From NCBI RefSeq assembly GCF_014863545.1, contig NZ_CP062260.1, positions 5,853,501-5,917,500 of the forward strand: 64,000 nt of DNA, in the 5' to 3' direction. Under the pieces are notes generated by a model. It was not told the origin of the DNA. It made no database searches and saw only the letters and a list, made by a program, of their open reading frames with translations. Position 1 is the first letter of the stretch; each line of letters begins with the position of its first letter. Below, one piece after another: positions 1 through 8,388 of the stretch. The translations under genes and the position numbers were made by a program. This DNA comes from Paenibacillus sp. JNUCC32. GTDB lineage: Bacteria; Bacillota; Bacilli; Paenibacillales; Paenibacillaceae.

Positions 1-181
1 GCATAGCGGAGAGTTCCTCATGCTTCAGGATGTTGTGCGCTTTGTTGGCGCTTATCGTTGGAAACCATCATAAGGAACTAAATTCCAAATATTCCATCCA
101 TAATATTTCAGAAAATTTTCGCTAATTTTCGAAATAAAGAGTACACTAGAAGTAAGAATCTACAAATTGGATGTGATGAGC

Positions 182-658
182 ATGGCAGAAGAATTGATCT
201 TGACCCAGGAGGGCTATGACAAACTCCAGGAGGAACTTGACGATCTCAAGTATGTAAAACGCAAAGAATTAGCGGAACGGATCAAGCTCGCGATCAGCTA
301 TGGTGACTTGAAGGAGAACAGCGAGTACCACTCAGCCAAGAACGACCAGGCATTTATGGAAACGCGCATCATCATCCTGGAAAAAACGCTTAACAGCGCC
401 CGGATCGTCGACGCTAAGGATGTAAGCTCGACCACGGTCAACGTCGGTTCGAACGTCGTTCTGAACGACATCGAATTTGGCGAGAAGCTTGAATATCAGG
501 TGGTAGGCCCCGCAGAAGCCGACGTATCCAATAACAAAGTTTCCTATGAAAGCCCGCTCGGCAAAGCGCTGATGGGCAAAGCGGTAGGCGACCAGGTCCA
601 TGTGGAAGCGCCCATGGGCATCGTGAAATACGAATTGTTGGAGATCAAGGCGCTGTAA
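182..658 (+). CDS. greA: Transcription elongation factor GreA
   Basis: GreA binds the RNA polymerase secondary channel and stimulates cleavage of backtracked transcripts, rescuing stalled elongation complexes. The 158-residue product has the usual family length. Its N-terminal coiled coil opens with LTQEGYDKLQEELDDL and carries the acidic tip region with YGDLKENSEYHSAKNDQ. The C-terminal FKBP-like domain ends with SPLGKALMGKAVGDQV. The frame stays open upstream to a TTG at 167, but family members start right at MAEE, so I chose the ATG at 182. No strong ribosome binding site precedes it. A strong terminator follows at 690, so the gene probably ends its transcript. Assignment is very secure. 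Confidence 0.96.
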   Translation: MAEELILTQEGYDKLQEELDDLKYVKRKELAERIKLAISYGDLKENSEYHSAKNDQAFMETRIIILEKTLNSARIVDAKDVSSTTVNVGSNVVLNDIEFGEKLEYQVVGPAEADVSNNKVSYESPLGKALMGKAVGDQVHVEAPMGIVKYELLEIKAL

Positions 659-689
659 TCGCCGATGGATCAACGAATATATAGATGCA

Positions 690-730
690 AAAGGCGTAAC
701 CGGGTGCTACATGTCCGGTTACGCCTTTCT
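690..730 (+). terminator. Rho-independent terminator after greA
   Basis: A perfect 14-bp inverted repeat (left arm 690-703 aaaggcgtaaccgg, right arm 715-728) with an 11-base loop is followed by a short T-rich tract. Its A-rich left edge means it could also stop transcripts of the convergent MFS gene. Confidence 0.85.
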
Positions 731-779
731 TATGCTCGTCCCGGTTAAGGGATCGGCTTTTCATGCCTGTTGGAGCCCT

Positions 780-1994
780 TTAAGCATTAGCCGTCACGGC
801 CTTGCGCTCATACATATAGCAGGCTGCTCCCAGAATGAAGGCGAGCGCTACCAATCCGGCGCCCACCCAAGGCAGGGCCGTTAAGCTTAGATGCGTAATG
901 ACCAATCCCCCGATAAAAGCGCCCGCCGCATTTCCGAGGTTGCCCGCGGAATGGGTTGCTGTGGAGGCCAGTGCAGGAGCGGATTGGGCCAGACTCATCA
1001 CGCGCACCTGCATTCCCGGCATAACGGCGAAAGAGGCGGCCCCCCACAGCACGATGGTCAGCACAGCCGTGACCGGGTGATGGATGGTCACCGTGAGGAT
1101 GGTCAGAATGACGGCCGTCGCAAAGTAAACGCCCAGGATGGAGGGCAGCAGTTTCCAGTCCGCCAGCCTGCCGCCTACGATGTTGCCTACGGTCACGCCG
1201 ATACCGAACAGGATCAGAATCCAGGTGACGCTGGGTTCCGCAAAGCCCGTGATCTCAATCAGCAGGGGCGCGATATAGGTGAAGACGGCGAACAGGCCGG
1301 CATTGCCAAGCGCGCCGATCAGCAGGAAGAGAAGAAGCTGGGGTCTAATGATGGCCGTGATCTGCTGAACGATGCTTGTCGCTTGCTCCTGCCGTATCTT
1401 CGGTATGAAGATCAGGATGCCGATCAATGCCAACACGCCCATGACGGCAATCGCGCCGAATGAAGCGCGCCAGCCCATCGTTTGGCCGATGAAGGTACCG
1501 ATCGGAACCCCGATGATATTGGCTATCGTTAATCCCGCCATCATGATGGACACCGCTCCGGCACGCTTGTCCGGCCGCACCAGATTGGATGCGATGACAG
1601 CGCCCACGCCGAAGAAGGTCCCGTGGGTCAGCGCGGTCAGCATCCGGGCGCCCATCAGAACGGCATAGTTCGGAGCGAAGACCGAGATGCCGTTGCCCAG
1701 GATGAACAGGCCCATGAGCAGCAGTAACAGCTTTTTCTGCGGAATTTGGTTAGTAAGGACGGTCAGAATAGGGGCTCCTACGGCTACCCCGAGGGCATAC
1801 ATCGTAATCAGCTGCCCGGCAGACGCGATGCTGACATTCAGATCATCGGCTACATTGGGGAGGATCCCCATAATGACAAACTCCGTCATGCCAATGGCAA
1901 ATGCACCCACGGTGAGAGAGAGTATAGAGATGGGAAAGGGTTCTTTGCCGCTTTTTTCCCCAGTGGCATGTTGCGAAATATCCATGGTGTTCAA
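780..1994 (-). CDS. MFS transporter, DHA1 (AraJ/YdhP-like) drug or sugar efflux family
   Basis: A 404-residue integral membrane protein of the major facilitator superfamily, predicted proton-driven efflux of small molecules. The N-terminal helix signature GAFAIGMTEFVIMGILPNVA is typical of the AraJ/YdhP/PbuE-type DHA1 group, and MTALTHGTFFGVGAV and the GxxxGxPxGTxxGQxxGWR segment (antiporter motif C region) support it. About 12 helices are expected. The TTG at 1994 lies 5 bases from AGAAAGG; the ATG at 1985 is an alternative. It is monocistronic and convergent with greA. Substrate cannot be read from sequence. Confidence 0.88.
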   Translation of the reverse strand: MNTMDISQHATGEKSGKEPFPISILSLTVGAFAIGMTEFVIMGILPNVADDLNVSIASAGQLITMYALGVAVGAPILTVLTNQIPQKKLLLLLMGLFILGNGISVFAPNYAVLMGARMLTALTHGTFFGVGAVIASNLVRPDKRAGAVSIMMAGLTIANIIGVPIGTFIGQTMGWRASFGAIAVMGVLALIGILIFIPKIRQEQATSIVQQITAIIRPQLLLFLLIGALGNAGLFAVFTYIAPLLIEITGFAEPSVTWILILFGIGVTVGNIVGGRLADWKLLPSILGVYFATAVILTILTVTIHHPVTAVLTIVLWGAASFAVMPGMQVRVMSLAQSAPALASTATHSAGNLGNAAGAFIGGLVITHLSLTALPWVGAGLVALAFILGAACYMYERKAVTANA

Positions 1995-2181
1995 GTCAAC
2001 CTTTCTGCTCTGTATGTTAAAGATATAATCCCAATCTCCATTATCGGTTTTATAGAGGGACTGTTACATATTATTTAACGTAGCGGGAGGATAATCAAGA
2101 ACTTTATTTTTCGTAAAACAGGGGCATCCTGTTAAGGTAGACTCTTCCCTGAACAGGAGCTTGTCCGTCATGTAAGAGCTT

Positions 2182-2205
2182 AAGAGCGCCATTGCAGGCG
2201 CTCTT
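2182..2205. terminator. Stem-loop downstream of the small-gene pair
   Basis: A perfect 9-bp inverted repeat (aagagcgcc, 6-base loop, ggcgctctt) lies about 70 bases beyond the end of the minus-strand gene at 2273. There is no clear T-run on either strand, so a terminator role is only likely, not certain. Confidence 0.4.
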
Positions 2206-2272
2206 CCCATAAGCAGGCGCTATAGAGGTGCCTGTGGGAGCGGATAGACCCATTCCTTTTGATATAAGAACA

Positions 2273-2563
2273 TCAGAAACAGGTGAACGACTCGATACTT
2301 CTTAAGTCGAGCCCTGAATATACCCACATCCATCCCGTCCAGCGGAAGCCGGCCACCGAGGTGCGGCCCACAAAAGTCGGGTAAAACCAGAAGCCGGGTC
2401 CACGTGTGGGCCAAATATAGGTATTTCTGAACAAACAGCCCCTGATCGCTCCAGGATCAACTGCGAAGGTACTGGCCATAGGCTGTTGGGGGACAGATGT
2501 TGGAGGCGGGGATGAGGGCCCTTGCATCGGTCCCTGGGGTCCTTGCGGCGGCATAAATGCCAT
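2273..2563 (-). CDS. Small Pro/Gly-rich protein of unknown function
   Basis: A 96-residue protein with a low-complexity N-terminus rich in P, Q and G (MPPQGPQGPMQGPSSPPP), then a well-structured C-terminal part with AVDPGAIRGCLFRNTYIW, FWFYPTFVGRTSVAGFRW and a terminal CF. I recall similar short proteins in Bacillus and Paenibacillus, sometimes misnamed transporters, but I know of no function. No signal peptide or membrane helix is seen. The ATG at 2563 follows GGAGTGAATCCTC. It is downstream of, and probably co-transcribed with, the gene at 2643-2954 (79-base gap). The aromatic C-terminal core suggests a compact beta fold. Confidence 0.7.
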   Translation of the reverse strand: MAFMPPQGPQGPMQGPSSPPPTSVPQQPMASTFAVDPGAIRGCLFRNTYIWPTRGPGFWFYPTFVGRTSVAGFRWTGWMWVYSGLDLRSIESFTCF

Positions 2564-2642
2564 GAGGATTCACTCCTTAATCGGGTTTTTAGGTTTGGAA
2601 GTGCTCGGGAGACTTGCCGAACTACAATGTAAAGCTCTTCTT

Positions 2643-2954
2643 CTAGATGTAAAGCAAGGTGATGACAAGCAATTCGAAGAGGACAAGTGGCAGGATTACA
2701 TTGTTATAGTAACTGGGACCGAAGCCGCGCTGGTTTCCGTATCCGGGCATGCTCAAATACAGAATCCCTTTCTCGCAATGCATAATAGTGCCTTCAAAGA
2801 CATCGCCGTCAAGCGTTTCGACGCGAACCAGCTGATTCGCATGCTGCTTGCATAGATGGTGGATATGATCGCGAACCGATTTGATGTTGTGCTTCATGCT
2901 GGGTTCAGCTTGATATAAGGTTTGTTCCTGGTGTCCGGGATATTGAATGCTCAT
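2643..2954 (-). CDS. Small LSm-like-fold protein with C-terminal hydrophobic tail, unknown function
   Basis: A 103-residue protein. Residues ~28-70 (VRDHIHHLCKQHANQLVRVETLDGDVFEGTI...GILYLSM) have the alternating pattern of an LSm/SH3-like small barrel (V.V.TLDG..FEG.I). The last ~18 residues (VILPLVLFELLVITLLYI) form one hydrophobic helix that could anchor it in the membrane. ATG at 2954 is preceded by GGGGGTC. It heads a two-gene minus-strand unit with 2273-2563. The pairing of these two short genes is probably conserved, but I infer that from memory of related genomes, not from this sequence. Confidence 0.65.
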   Translation of the reverse strand: MSIQYPGHQEQTLYQAEPSMKHNIKSVRDHIHHLCKQHANQLVRVETLDGDVFEGTIMHCEKGILYLSMPGYGNQRGFGPSYYNNVILPLVLFELLVITLLYI

Positions 2955-3116
2955 ATGGAAAAGACCCCCATCGTGAATTAGTCATACATAATCCCATCCT
3001 ATGCAAATGCCCAGAGAAGGGTGTTAAGGGTCTGTTGAATTTCCCGCATGGGCAAATGAGCCGATCAGTGATACGATTTAGGTCAATACATTGAATAGAG
3101 GAAGTGAACGTTAGCC

Positions 3117-3473
3117 ATGATCGATATAACCATCCCCAAGCCGGACGTCACCATAACCAAGCAGGATGCTCCGGAACTGAGCCATATTTACGGATTTACG
3201 GATTTCCACCTGATTCCGAGAGACCGGGGCGGGATTTTCATGTTCTACAACAGCGAGGGAGAGATTCTGTTCGTTGGCAAAGCTAGAAAGCTGAGACCGC
3301 GGATCAAGAAGCATTTTGAAGATAGCGTCTCCCCGATCAAGGAGCATCGGAATGAAGTGACGAGCATCGAGGTTTGCGTCATTGAAGACGCGGTGCATAG
3401 AGAGATATATGAAACCTATATCATTAATGAATTCAAGGCCAAATACAATGTGGACAAGGTGTTCTTTCGATAA
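3117..3473 (+). CDS. GIY-YIG domain nuclease-like protein (UvrC N-terminus-like)
   Basis: A 118-residue stand-alone GIY-YIG domain like the incision domain of UvrC. The hallmark elements are GIFMFYNSEGEILFVGKA (GIY...YIG variant), the catalytic-type arginine region KLRPRIKKHFED, and the metal-binding glutamate in HREIYETYIINEFKAKYN. Such short proteins are often named nucleotide excision repair endonuclease. They have no UvrB-binding or helix-hairpin-helix domains, so the role is DNA cleavage or repair by inference only. The ATG at 3117 has a distant GAGGAAG. It appears monocistronic. Confidence 0.82.
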   Translation: MIDITIPKPDVTITKQDAPELSHIYGFTDFHLIPRDRGGIFMFYNSEGEILFVGKARKLRPRIKKHFEDSVSPIKEHRNEVTSIEVCVIEDAVHREIYETYIINEFKAKYNVDKVFFR

Positions 3474-3579
3474 GGAATACGAACGGTAAAGCGAAGAGGG
3501 GCAATAAGCGAGGTCAGGTAAGGAGCCGCGTTTGTTGCTTTTTTTGCGCTGTAATAAAAATAAATTGAAAAAACATCTA

Positions 3580-3617
3580 AATATTCCTTTACAGGAATAT
3601 TCCCTTTGTGGTATATT
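3580..3617 (+). promoter_or_regulatory. Promoter and candidate ArsR operator of the ArsR/AHSA1 operon
   Basis: A perfect 8-bp inverted repeat aatattcc-N6-ggaatatt spans 3580-3601. Its six-base centre, tttaca (3588-3593), is itself a good -35 box, 18 bases from an extended -10, TGgTATATT (-10 at 3612-3617). A regulator bound here would mask the -35, so autorepression by the adjacent ArsR protein is the natural reading. Promoter and palindrome are directly visible; the binding protein is inferred. Confidence 0.7.
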
Positions 3618-3664
3618 GAAAACAAGAAAAACGGCAGCAAAAAAAGAAGCCGAAAAAAGAGGTG

Positions 3665-3754
3665 ATGATGGTGACGGGAACAGAGAGAGTTGACAATCGC
3701 CGTAAACGCCATAACAGCGGGTCTGTACCGGTCATCACGACAAGATGGAACTGA
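3665..3754 (+). CDS. Possible 29-codon leader ORF overlapping the arsR-type start
   Basis: A short reading frame starting ATG-ATG-GTG directly after an excellent ribosome binding site (AGAGGTGATG), rich in basic and polar residues (MMVTGTERVDNRRKRHNSGS...). Its TGA at 3752-3754 lies 10 bases beyond the first base of the ArsR ATG at 3745. The ArsR gene itself has no convincing ribosome binding site, so translation of this leader could deliver ribosomes to it. The peptide resembles nothing I recognise and may have no function of its own. Confidence is limited because it is so short. Confidence 0.4.
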   Translation: MMVTGTERVDNRRKRHNSGSVPVITTRWN

Positions 3755-4074
3755 CAACATTTAACGCATTAGCCGAACCAAGCCGTTTTCGTATCGTGAA
3801 TCTCCTGCAGAAGGGGCCGCTTACGGTAGGGGAAATCGCCGAACGTCTCGACATTCGGCAGCCTCAAGCCTCGAAGCATTTGAAGGTACTGCTGGATGCC
3901 GGACTGGTCGAGGTAAGGGCGGATGCGAACCGACGGAATTACATGCTGCGGTCAGAGCCGTTTCAGGAATTGGACCGTTGGCTCGATAATTACCGCCGCA
4001 TATGGAACGAACGGTATGACAACTTGGATGATTACTTGGAGAAGCTGCAATCGGATATGAAGAAACAGGAGTAA
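3745..4074 (+). CDS. ArsR family winged-helix transcriptional repressor
   Basis: A 109-residue winged-helix regulator. The HTH region LAEPSRFRIVNLLQKGPLTVGEIAERLDIRQPQASKHLKVLLDAGLVEVR is typical of ArsR proteins that control AHSA1/SRPBCC genes. No cysteine metal-binding motif is present, so it is unlikely to sense arsenic or heavy metals. It sits 29 bases upstream of the AHSA1-domain gene and shares its promoter (3580-3617), whose -35 lies within a palindrome. The start at 3745 lacks a good ribosome binding site and overlaps a short upstream ORF. Confidence 0.9.
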   Translation: MELTTFNALAEPSRFRIVNLLQKGPLTVGEIAERLDIRQPQASKHLKVLLDAGLVEVRADANRRNYMLRSEPFQELDRWLDNYRRIWNERYDNLDDYLEKLQSDMKKQE

Positions 4075-4103
4075 ACACCATCTAATTCGAGGAGGAATAT
4101 ATA

Positions 4104-4613
4104 ATGACAAGCAAAATGATTACACGGGTAGAAGGTCAAGTGATCGTACTGGAGCGCGTATTTAATGCACCAAGGGATCTGGTATTCAAGGTGCTTACCG
4201 ATGGAGAGCATCTGAAGCAGTGGTGGGGGCCTCGCGGATGGGACATTACGGTATCCGACATGGATTTCCGTCCTGGCGGCCAATGGCATTACTGCATGAA
4301 GTGCATGGATCAGAATCAAGGGGATTTCTACGGCATGGAATCCTGGGGCAAATCGGTCTACCAGGAAATTGAGGAGCCGGAGAAAATCGTCTACATCGAC
4401 TATTTCTCGGATGCGGAAGGCAATATTGCGGAGGGCATGCCCGCAACCACGGTGACGATGACGTTTGAGGAAGTGGATGGAAAGACCAAGCTGGTCAATC
4501 GAGGTGTATATGAATCCGCTGAAGCGCTCCAATCGGTATTGGATATGGGAATGGAAGAAGGCATTACCCAAACCTGGGATCGCTTGGAGGAATACCTGGC
4601 ATCGAAACAATAA
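4104..4613 (+). CDS. SRPBCC / AHSA1 domain protein
   Basis: A 169-residue protein of the Aha1-C-terminus-like START-fold family, which forms a hydrophobic ligand cavity. Family features are VFNAPRDLVFKVLTDGEHLKQWWGPRGW near the N-terminus, MDFRPGGQWHYCM in the middle, and the C-terminal helix GMEEGITQTWDRLEEYLASK. It follows ArsR with its own strong site (GGAGGAATATATA-ATG). The ArsR-AHSA1 pair is widespread in Firmicutes and actinobacteria, but the ligand is unknown. Confidence 0.9.
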   Translation: MTSKMITRVEGQVIVLERVFNAPRDLVFKVLTDGEHLKQWWGPRGWDITVSDMDFRPGGQWHYCMKCMDQNQGDFYGMESWGKSVYQEIEEPEKIVYIDYFSDAEGNIAEGMPATTVTMTFEEVDGKTKLVNRGVYESAEALQSVLDMGMEEGITQTWDRLEEYLASKQ

Positions 4614-4647
4614 GCCCATTTCAAATGCATCGTTAAAAGGTAAAATG

Positions 4648-4682
4648 AATGGCCGGAATCCGTATGGATCCCGGCCATTTTT
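4648..4682 (+). terminator. Terminator of the ArsR/AHSA1 operon
   Basis: Stem aatggccgg/ccggccatt with a 14-base loop ends in a five-base T-run. Confidence 0.85.
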
Positions 4683-4872
4683 GGATTCCATATGCATCGA
4701 ATCCACCGATTTCACGTTATCAGTTAACTTGTAACTTGAAAATTCCGAACCAAAAGTTCAATATAAAGATAATTGCAAGATGATTAACGATATGGACTGC
4801 CCTAAGCGGGAAGCATCGATAACCTTTGCCTGCGGTTCTGACCGCGGCAAAGGATAATAGGAGGAAAACATA

Positions 4873-5934
4873 ATGGAAATTGGGGTTAGCTCGTTCGTGG
4901 AGACGTGGCCGGATGTGAAGACCGGCGAAGTGATGAGCCATGCGCAGCGGCTGCGCGAGGTGGTTGAGGAAATCGTCCTGGCCGATCAGGTGGGATTGGA
5001 TGTGTATGGCGTAGGGGAGCATCACCGCAAGGATTATGCGGCGTCTTCGCCTGCGGTCGTTCTTGCCGCGGCTGCGTCGCAGACGAAGTGGATTCGGCTG
5101 ACCAGCGCGGTGACGGTGCTGTCTTCCGCGGACCCGGTACGGGTCTTTCAGGATTTTGCTACCTTGGACGCGATTTCGAACGGACGCGCGGAGATTATGG
5201 CCGGCAGGGGTTCGTTCATCGAATCGTTCCCGTTATTCGGCTATGATCTGAGTCATTATGACGAGTTGTTCGAGGAGAAGCTGGAGCTGCTGCTCAAAAT
5301 CCGCGAGTCGGAAAAAGTCACCTGGCAGGGCGAGCATCGTCCGGCGATCCATAACTTAGGCGTCTATCCTCGTCCGGTTCAGAACCCGCTGCCGGTGTGG
5401 ATCGGAAGCGGAGGCAATTCGGAATCGGTCGTGCGGGCAGGCCTGCTCGGCCTCCCGCTGGTGCTGGCGATTATCGGCGGCAGTCCCCTGCAGTTTGCGC
5501 CGCTGGTCAAGCTGTATAAAGAAGCGGCAGCTCATGCCGGGCATGATGTGTCGAAGCTGCCGATCGGCTCGCATTCCCACGGATTCATTGCGGAAGAAAC
5601 CGAGCTGGCCGCGGACAAGTTCTTCCCTTCGACCCAAGCCAGCATGAACGTGCTGGGACGGGAGCGGGGCTGGGGGTACTATGACCGGGCAAGATTCGAT
5701 GCGGCCCGCAGCTTCGAAGGTGCGCTGTATGTAGGGGACCCTGAGACGGTCGCCGAGAAGATCATTCACCTGCGCAAGCATGTGGGCATCACCCGCTTTA
5801 TGCTGCATGTGCCTGTGGGAACGATGCCTCACGACGAAGTCATGAGAGCCATCGAACTGCTGGGAACCGAAGTCGCCCCTCGGGTCCGGAAGGAAATCGA
5901 CCGCTGGGAAGCGGCTGGCGAGCCTGCGGAGTAA
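4873..5934 (+). CDS. LLM class (luciferase-like) flavin-dependent oxidoreductase
   Basis: A 353-residue TIM-barrel flavoprotein related to bacterial luciferase alpha chain and alkane/nitrilotriacetate monooxygenases, predicted to use FMNH2 and O2. Diagnostic segments are [69 protein letters not shown], and [18 protein letters not shown] strong AATAGGAGGAAAACATA site precedes the ATG. It appears monocistronic. The substrate is not predictable, and no flavin reductase is adjacent. Confidence 0.9.
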   Translation: MEIGVSSFVETWPDVKTGEVMSHAQRLREVVEEIVLADQVGLDVYGVGEHHRKDYAASSPAVVLAAAASQTKWIRLTSAVTVLSSADPVRVFQDFATLDAISNGRAEIMAGRGSFIESFPLFGYDLSHYDELFEEKLELLLKIRESEKVTWQGEHRPAIHNLGVYPRPVQNPLPVWIGSGGNSESVVRAGLLGLPLVLAIIGGSPLQFAPLVKLYKEAAAHAGHDVSKLPIGSHSHGFIAEETELAADKFFPSTQASMNVLGRERGWGYYDRARFDAARSFEGALYVGDPETVAEKIIHLRKHVGITRFMLHVPVGTMPHDEVMRAIELLGTEVAPRVRKEIDRWEAAGEPAE

Positions 5935-6020
5935 GCAGAATTACTTTTTGACGATATGAAATGAAGACGCATGTAACTTTTTCCGGCACGAGTTCGTCTA
6001 TGACATAAACAGGCGGGGCG

Positions 6021-6497
6021 GTGTACATCTTGCGGGTGGCCAGATATTTTGTGTTGTGGTTCGTCTTTATGTTTCTGTTTACCGGAGCTGTCGTAGGCTT
6101 GGAGTATATCGAAGGATACAAGATCACGACGACGGAATATTTCGGCCTTCGTAATGCGGGTTTTGTTCTGATGATCATTCCGATTCTCATATCCTCGCTA
6201 CTATACCCGGTGATCGTGCTCCCTTTATCGTGGCTCATGGGCATGATTCGATGGGTCAGAGCTTCACTCATCCTGTATGCCCTGCTGTATGCCGTGATTT
6301 GGGCTGCGGTCGGGACAGTGCTGTTCTACGAAAGCTATGATGATCGATTCATACAGGAATATGAACTTCATGTCAGCACCGCAGTCATTCTGTTTGGTGT
6401 AATCGGCTTGATCTACGGCGGGATCGAGCGGAAGGTTCTGCGTAATCATCCGGCCGGCTCGGTTAAGGTTCAAGAAAAGACCATGGGAAGCCATTAG
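6021..6497 (+). CDS. Membrane protein of unknown function, four predicted helices
   Basis: A 158-residue hydrophobic protein with about four transmembrane segments (roughly residues 6-28, 46-72, 80-102 and 118-138). No family motif is recognised. The GTG at 6021 is chosen because the protein opens directly into the first helix; the ribosome binding site is weak (GGCGGGGCG). The right end overlaps a terminator stem shared with the convergent anti-sigma gene. Function unknown. Confidence 0.65.
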   Translation: MYILRVARYFVLWFVFMFLFTGAVVGLEYIEGYKITTTEYFGLRNAGFVLMIIPILISSLLYPVIVLPLSWLMGMIRWVRASLILYALLYAVIWAAVGTVLFYESYDDRFIQEYELHVSTAVILFGVIGLIYGGIERKVLRNHPAGSVKVQEKTMGSH

Positions 6498-6516
6498 GGC
6501 ATCCGATGGTCTTTTG
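6475..6516. terminator. Bidirectional terminator between convergent genes
   Basis: Perfect 10-bp arms aaaagaccat/atggtctttt flanking a 21-base loop. The left arm lies inside the 3' end of the plus-strand membrane protein gene, and the A/T-flanked arms can serve both directions. Confidence 0.75.
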
Positions 6517-6529
6517 ATTAAAAATATAC

Positions 6530-7234
6530 TTATTCGTCGCTCCTGAACTGCATCTCGACGGACTCGCTTGCCGGCGGCAGATCCATGCCTTGTTCCCAGA
6601 TCAGAACCCGGTCATCCGGCGTCCCCAAATAGAGGGCCTTGATCTGAACGCCGTCGCCAAAGCTCTTCTCGTAGGCATTTCGTTCTTCAATATCGTTCGT
6701 ATAGTACATATTGGACAGTCCCATATCCGCGAATTTTTTAGATTTGATGATGGGACGCTTGGGTGTCACATAGAAGTTTCCTTCCTCATCCGTATCGTAG
6801 CTGGCTTGGTTAACATTATAGCCGTCGGTCATCTTCACGTGATAAGCAATGCGCCCATCCTTCAGCTGGCTGATATCGGATACCTGCATCACGCGGGTCG
6901 GCACGCTTGTAATGTTCCATTCGAACAGACCCGCATATGCCAGGAACAAGAGACCGACTGCTAAGCAGCTGATCAATAGACCTTTGGTAAACGAGATCCA
7001 TTTGGTGCGCGACAACTGGGCCGCAACTTGCCTCAATCCGGCTCCTTCATCCTTGTTTTGCTCCATCGTTTGGGTGGGCAGCGATATTGGGGAGCTCATA
7101 TGGCTCAGCACCTCCCGGCAAGCCGGGCAATCCGCCAGATGCTCTTCTACCAAGGTTTTGGTGTCTGCGCTGCACACATCATCATGGTACAAAGGCAGCA
7201 AATCCTGAATAATCTCGCACGATATTCGGCTCAC
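6530..7234 (-). CDS. Anti-sigma factor with zinc-finger (zf-HC2) domain
   Basis: A 234-residue single-pass membrane anti-sigma factor expected to hold the adjacent ECF sigma factor at the membrane. The N-terminal zinc-binding anti-sigma motif is visible as C6...H32-x3-C36-x2-C39 (HLADCPAC). One transmembrane helix (about residues 80-103, LLISCLAVGLLFLAYAGLF) leads to an extracytoplasmic domain of ~130 residues that may sense envelope stress. It overlaps the sigma gene by 4 bases (ATGA), which means translational coupling and near 1:1 synthesis. Confidence 0.88.
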   Translation of the reverse strand: MSRISCEIIQDLLPLYHDDVCSADTKTLVEEHLADCPACREVLSHMSSPISLPTQTMEQNKDEGAGLRQVAAQLSRTKWISFTKGLLISCLAVGLLFLAYAGLFEWNITSVPTRVMQVSDISQLKDGRIAYHVKMTDGYNVNQASYDTDEEGNFYVTPKRPIIKSKKFADMGLSNMYYTNDIEERNAYEKSFGDGVQIKALYLGTPDDRVLIWEQGMDLPPASESVEMQFRSDE

Positions 7235-7719
7235 GATTGATTCCCCTCCTTGTACAGGCTTTGGATTTTTTGCTTGGCTCGAAAGAAGGTGACTCTTGCC
7301 CAGCTCTCGGTTTTTCCAAACAGCCGGCTGATTTCGCCAAAAGACAATTCCCCGAACACTCGCAGCGTAAACACCTCTTTATACGGCTCGTCCATCCGGT
7401 GCAGGATTTGATGGATGCGAAAAGCCTCAGCCCTTTCCACGGTTTGCCATGCGATATCCTGACCGCTGCCGTGGTCGATCTGCGGGGCCGGCTCATACCG
7501 CTTTTGTTTATCAAGATAGGAGAAGTATGTATGTTTAGCGATTTGGCATAGCCACACGCTCAGCTTGCATGTGCCTTGAAACGAATCGATATGCTTCAGC
7601 GCTTTGAAAAACGTCTCCTGCGTGAGTTCTTCCGCAACATGCTCGTCTCTGCTGAGCGACAGCAGAAACCGATACACGTCTTGAAAGTGTTGATGGTAGA
7701 TCTGGTGCAAATCCGTCAC
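7231..7719 (-). CDS. ECF-type RNA polymerase sigma factor
   Basis: A 162-residue ECF sigma factor. Region 2 is YRFLLSLSRDEHVAEELTQETFFKAL and region 4 is MDEPYKEVFTLRVFGELSFGEISRLFGKTESWARVTFFRAKQKI. I place the start at the GTG at 7719 because AAGGAGGTGAACAG lies just upstream; the open frame extends to 7752. It is followed by its zf-HC2 anti-sigma factor. It resembles SigW/SigM/SigV-like envelope-stress sigmas, but no target promoter can be assigned. The region upstream (7720-8388) holds a decayed regulator gene. Confidence 0.92.
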   Translation of the reverse strand: MTDLHQIYHQHFQDVYRFLLSLSRDEHVAEELTQETFFKALKHIDSFQGTCKLSVWLCQIAKHTYFSYLDKQKRYEPAPQIDHGSGQDIAWQTVERAEAFRIHQILHRMDEPYKEVFTLRVFGELSFGEISRLFGKTESWARVTFFRAKQKIQSLYKEGNQS

Positions 7720-7799
7720 CTGTTCACCTCCTTGCCTATATGACCGGGTCATGGCCGATTCGTTACAATAATCCGCGAAAAAAGTTTCGGCCGGGCGAT

Positions 7800-7988
7800 C
7801 TACTCATAGCGGATGCCGTTCGAGGCCGTCTCCATCGCGTTCCAGTCCAGAATGCGGAGAGTCTGTCCGTTTCGTTCCAGGATCCCCCTTTGGGCGAAGG
7901 CATGCATTACCCTATTCAAGTGTCGGTGCGTGGTGCCAAGCAAGGTGGAGGTAAAGCGGGCGTTCGTCATTTCATGCTGCCTAAATAA
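7800..7988 (-). pseudogene. Relic of a Crp/Fnr-family (YeiL-like) regulator, C-terminal HTH only
   Basis: Reading the minus strand from an in-frame TGA at 7989-7991 to a TAG at 7800-7802 gives about 62 codons. They include ARFTSTLLGTTHRHLNRVMH, then a wing AFAQRGILERNGQTLRILDW. This is the recognition helix and wing of Crp/Fnr proteins, where LGxSxRHLxRVLxxF is typical. The cyclic-nucleotide-binding part is missing: sequence further upstream is interrupted in all frames. It lies just before the ECF sigma operon. I call it a decayed or truncated gene; the match is from memory of the family. Confidence 0.55.
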
Positions 7989-8113
7989 TCAAACGACAGC
8001 CCGATGAACAGGCATTCGATAAGGGCTTCAATCTGGGATTGGACAGGAACGTCTCGAACAATGCTGCATCATGAAGTCGTTTCATGGGTTTCTTTTGCGC
8101 TCCCTTCTCAACT

Positions 8114-8125
8114 GGACAATTGTCC
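8114..8125. repeat. Perfect palindrome ggacaattgtcc in a gene-free stretch
   Basis: A 12-bp perfect palindrome followed immediately by a second inverted repeat, cttctcatt (8125-8133) and aatgagaag (8160-8168). They look like operator DNA left without a gene: to the left lies a Crp/Fnr relic, to the right AAGGAAATGGACATG opens a frame of only a few codons. The rest of 7990-8388 shows no convincing gene. Confidence 0.4.
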
Positions 8126-8388
8126 TTCTCATTATACGATCAACTGCTATGATAAGAGCAATGAGAAGATACAGAAGGAAATGGACATGAAATTCGTATG
8201 ATAAATGGATTTTACTTAGGGTGGGGGCATTCCTCATCCTTTTTTGCTTAGGCCGGAATTAACAAAAAATGTTTAATATTCCGCGATCGTACACAGGAAA
8301 TCCATGATTCTCGTGTAATTATTTATATTAACTCGCGAGTAGGTTCGACCGATAAATTAATTATTCCATGATCGATAAGGAGGTAATG

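Noticed and set aside
1..126. Open frames at the left edge that could be the 3' end of a gene upstream of greA
   Set aside because: Two different frames are open (ending at 73 and 126) and neither shows a recognisable C-terminus or a following terminator.
8004..8201. 65-codon plus-strand frame in the gene-free region
   Set aside because: No ribosome binding site or family similarity, and it overlaps inverted repeats that look like operators.
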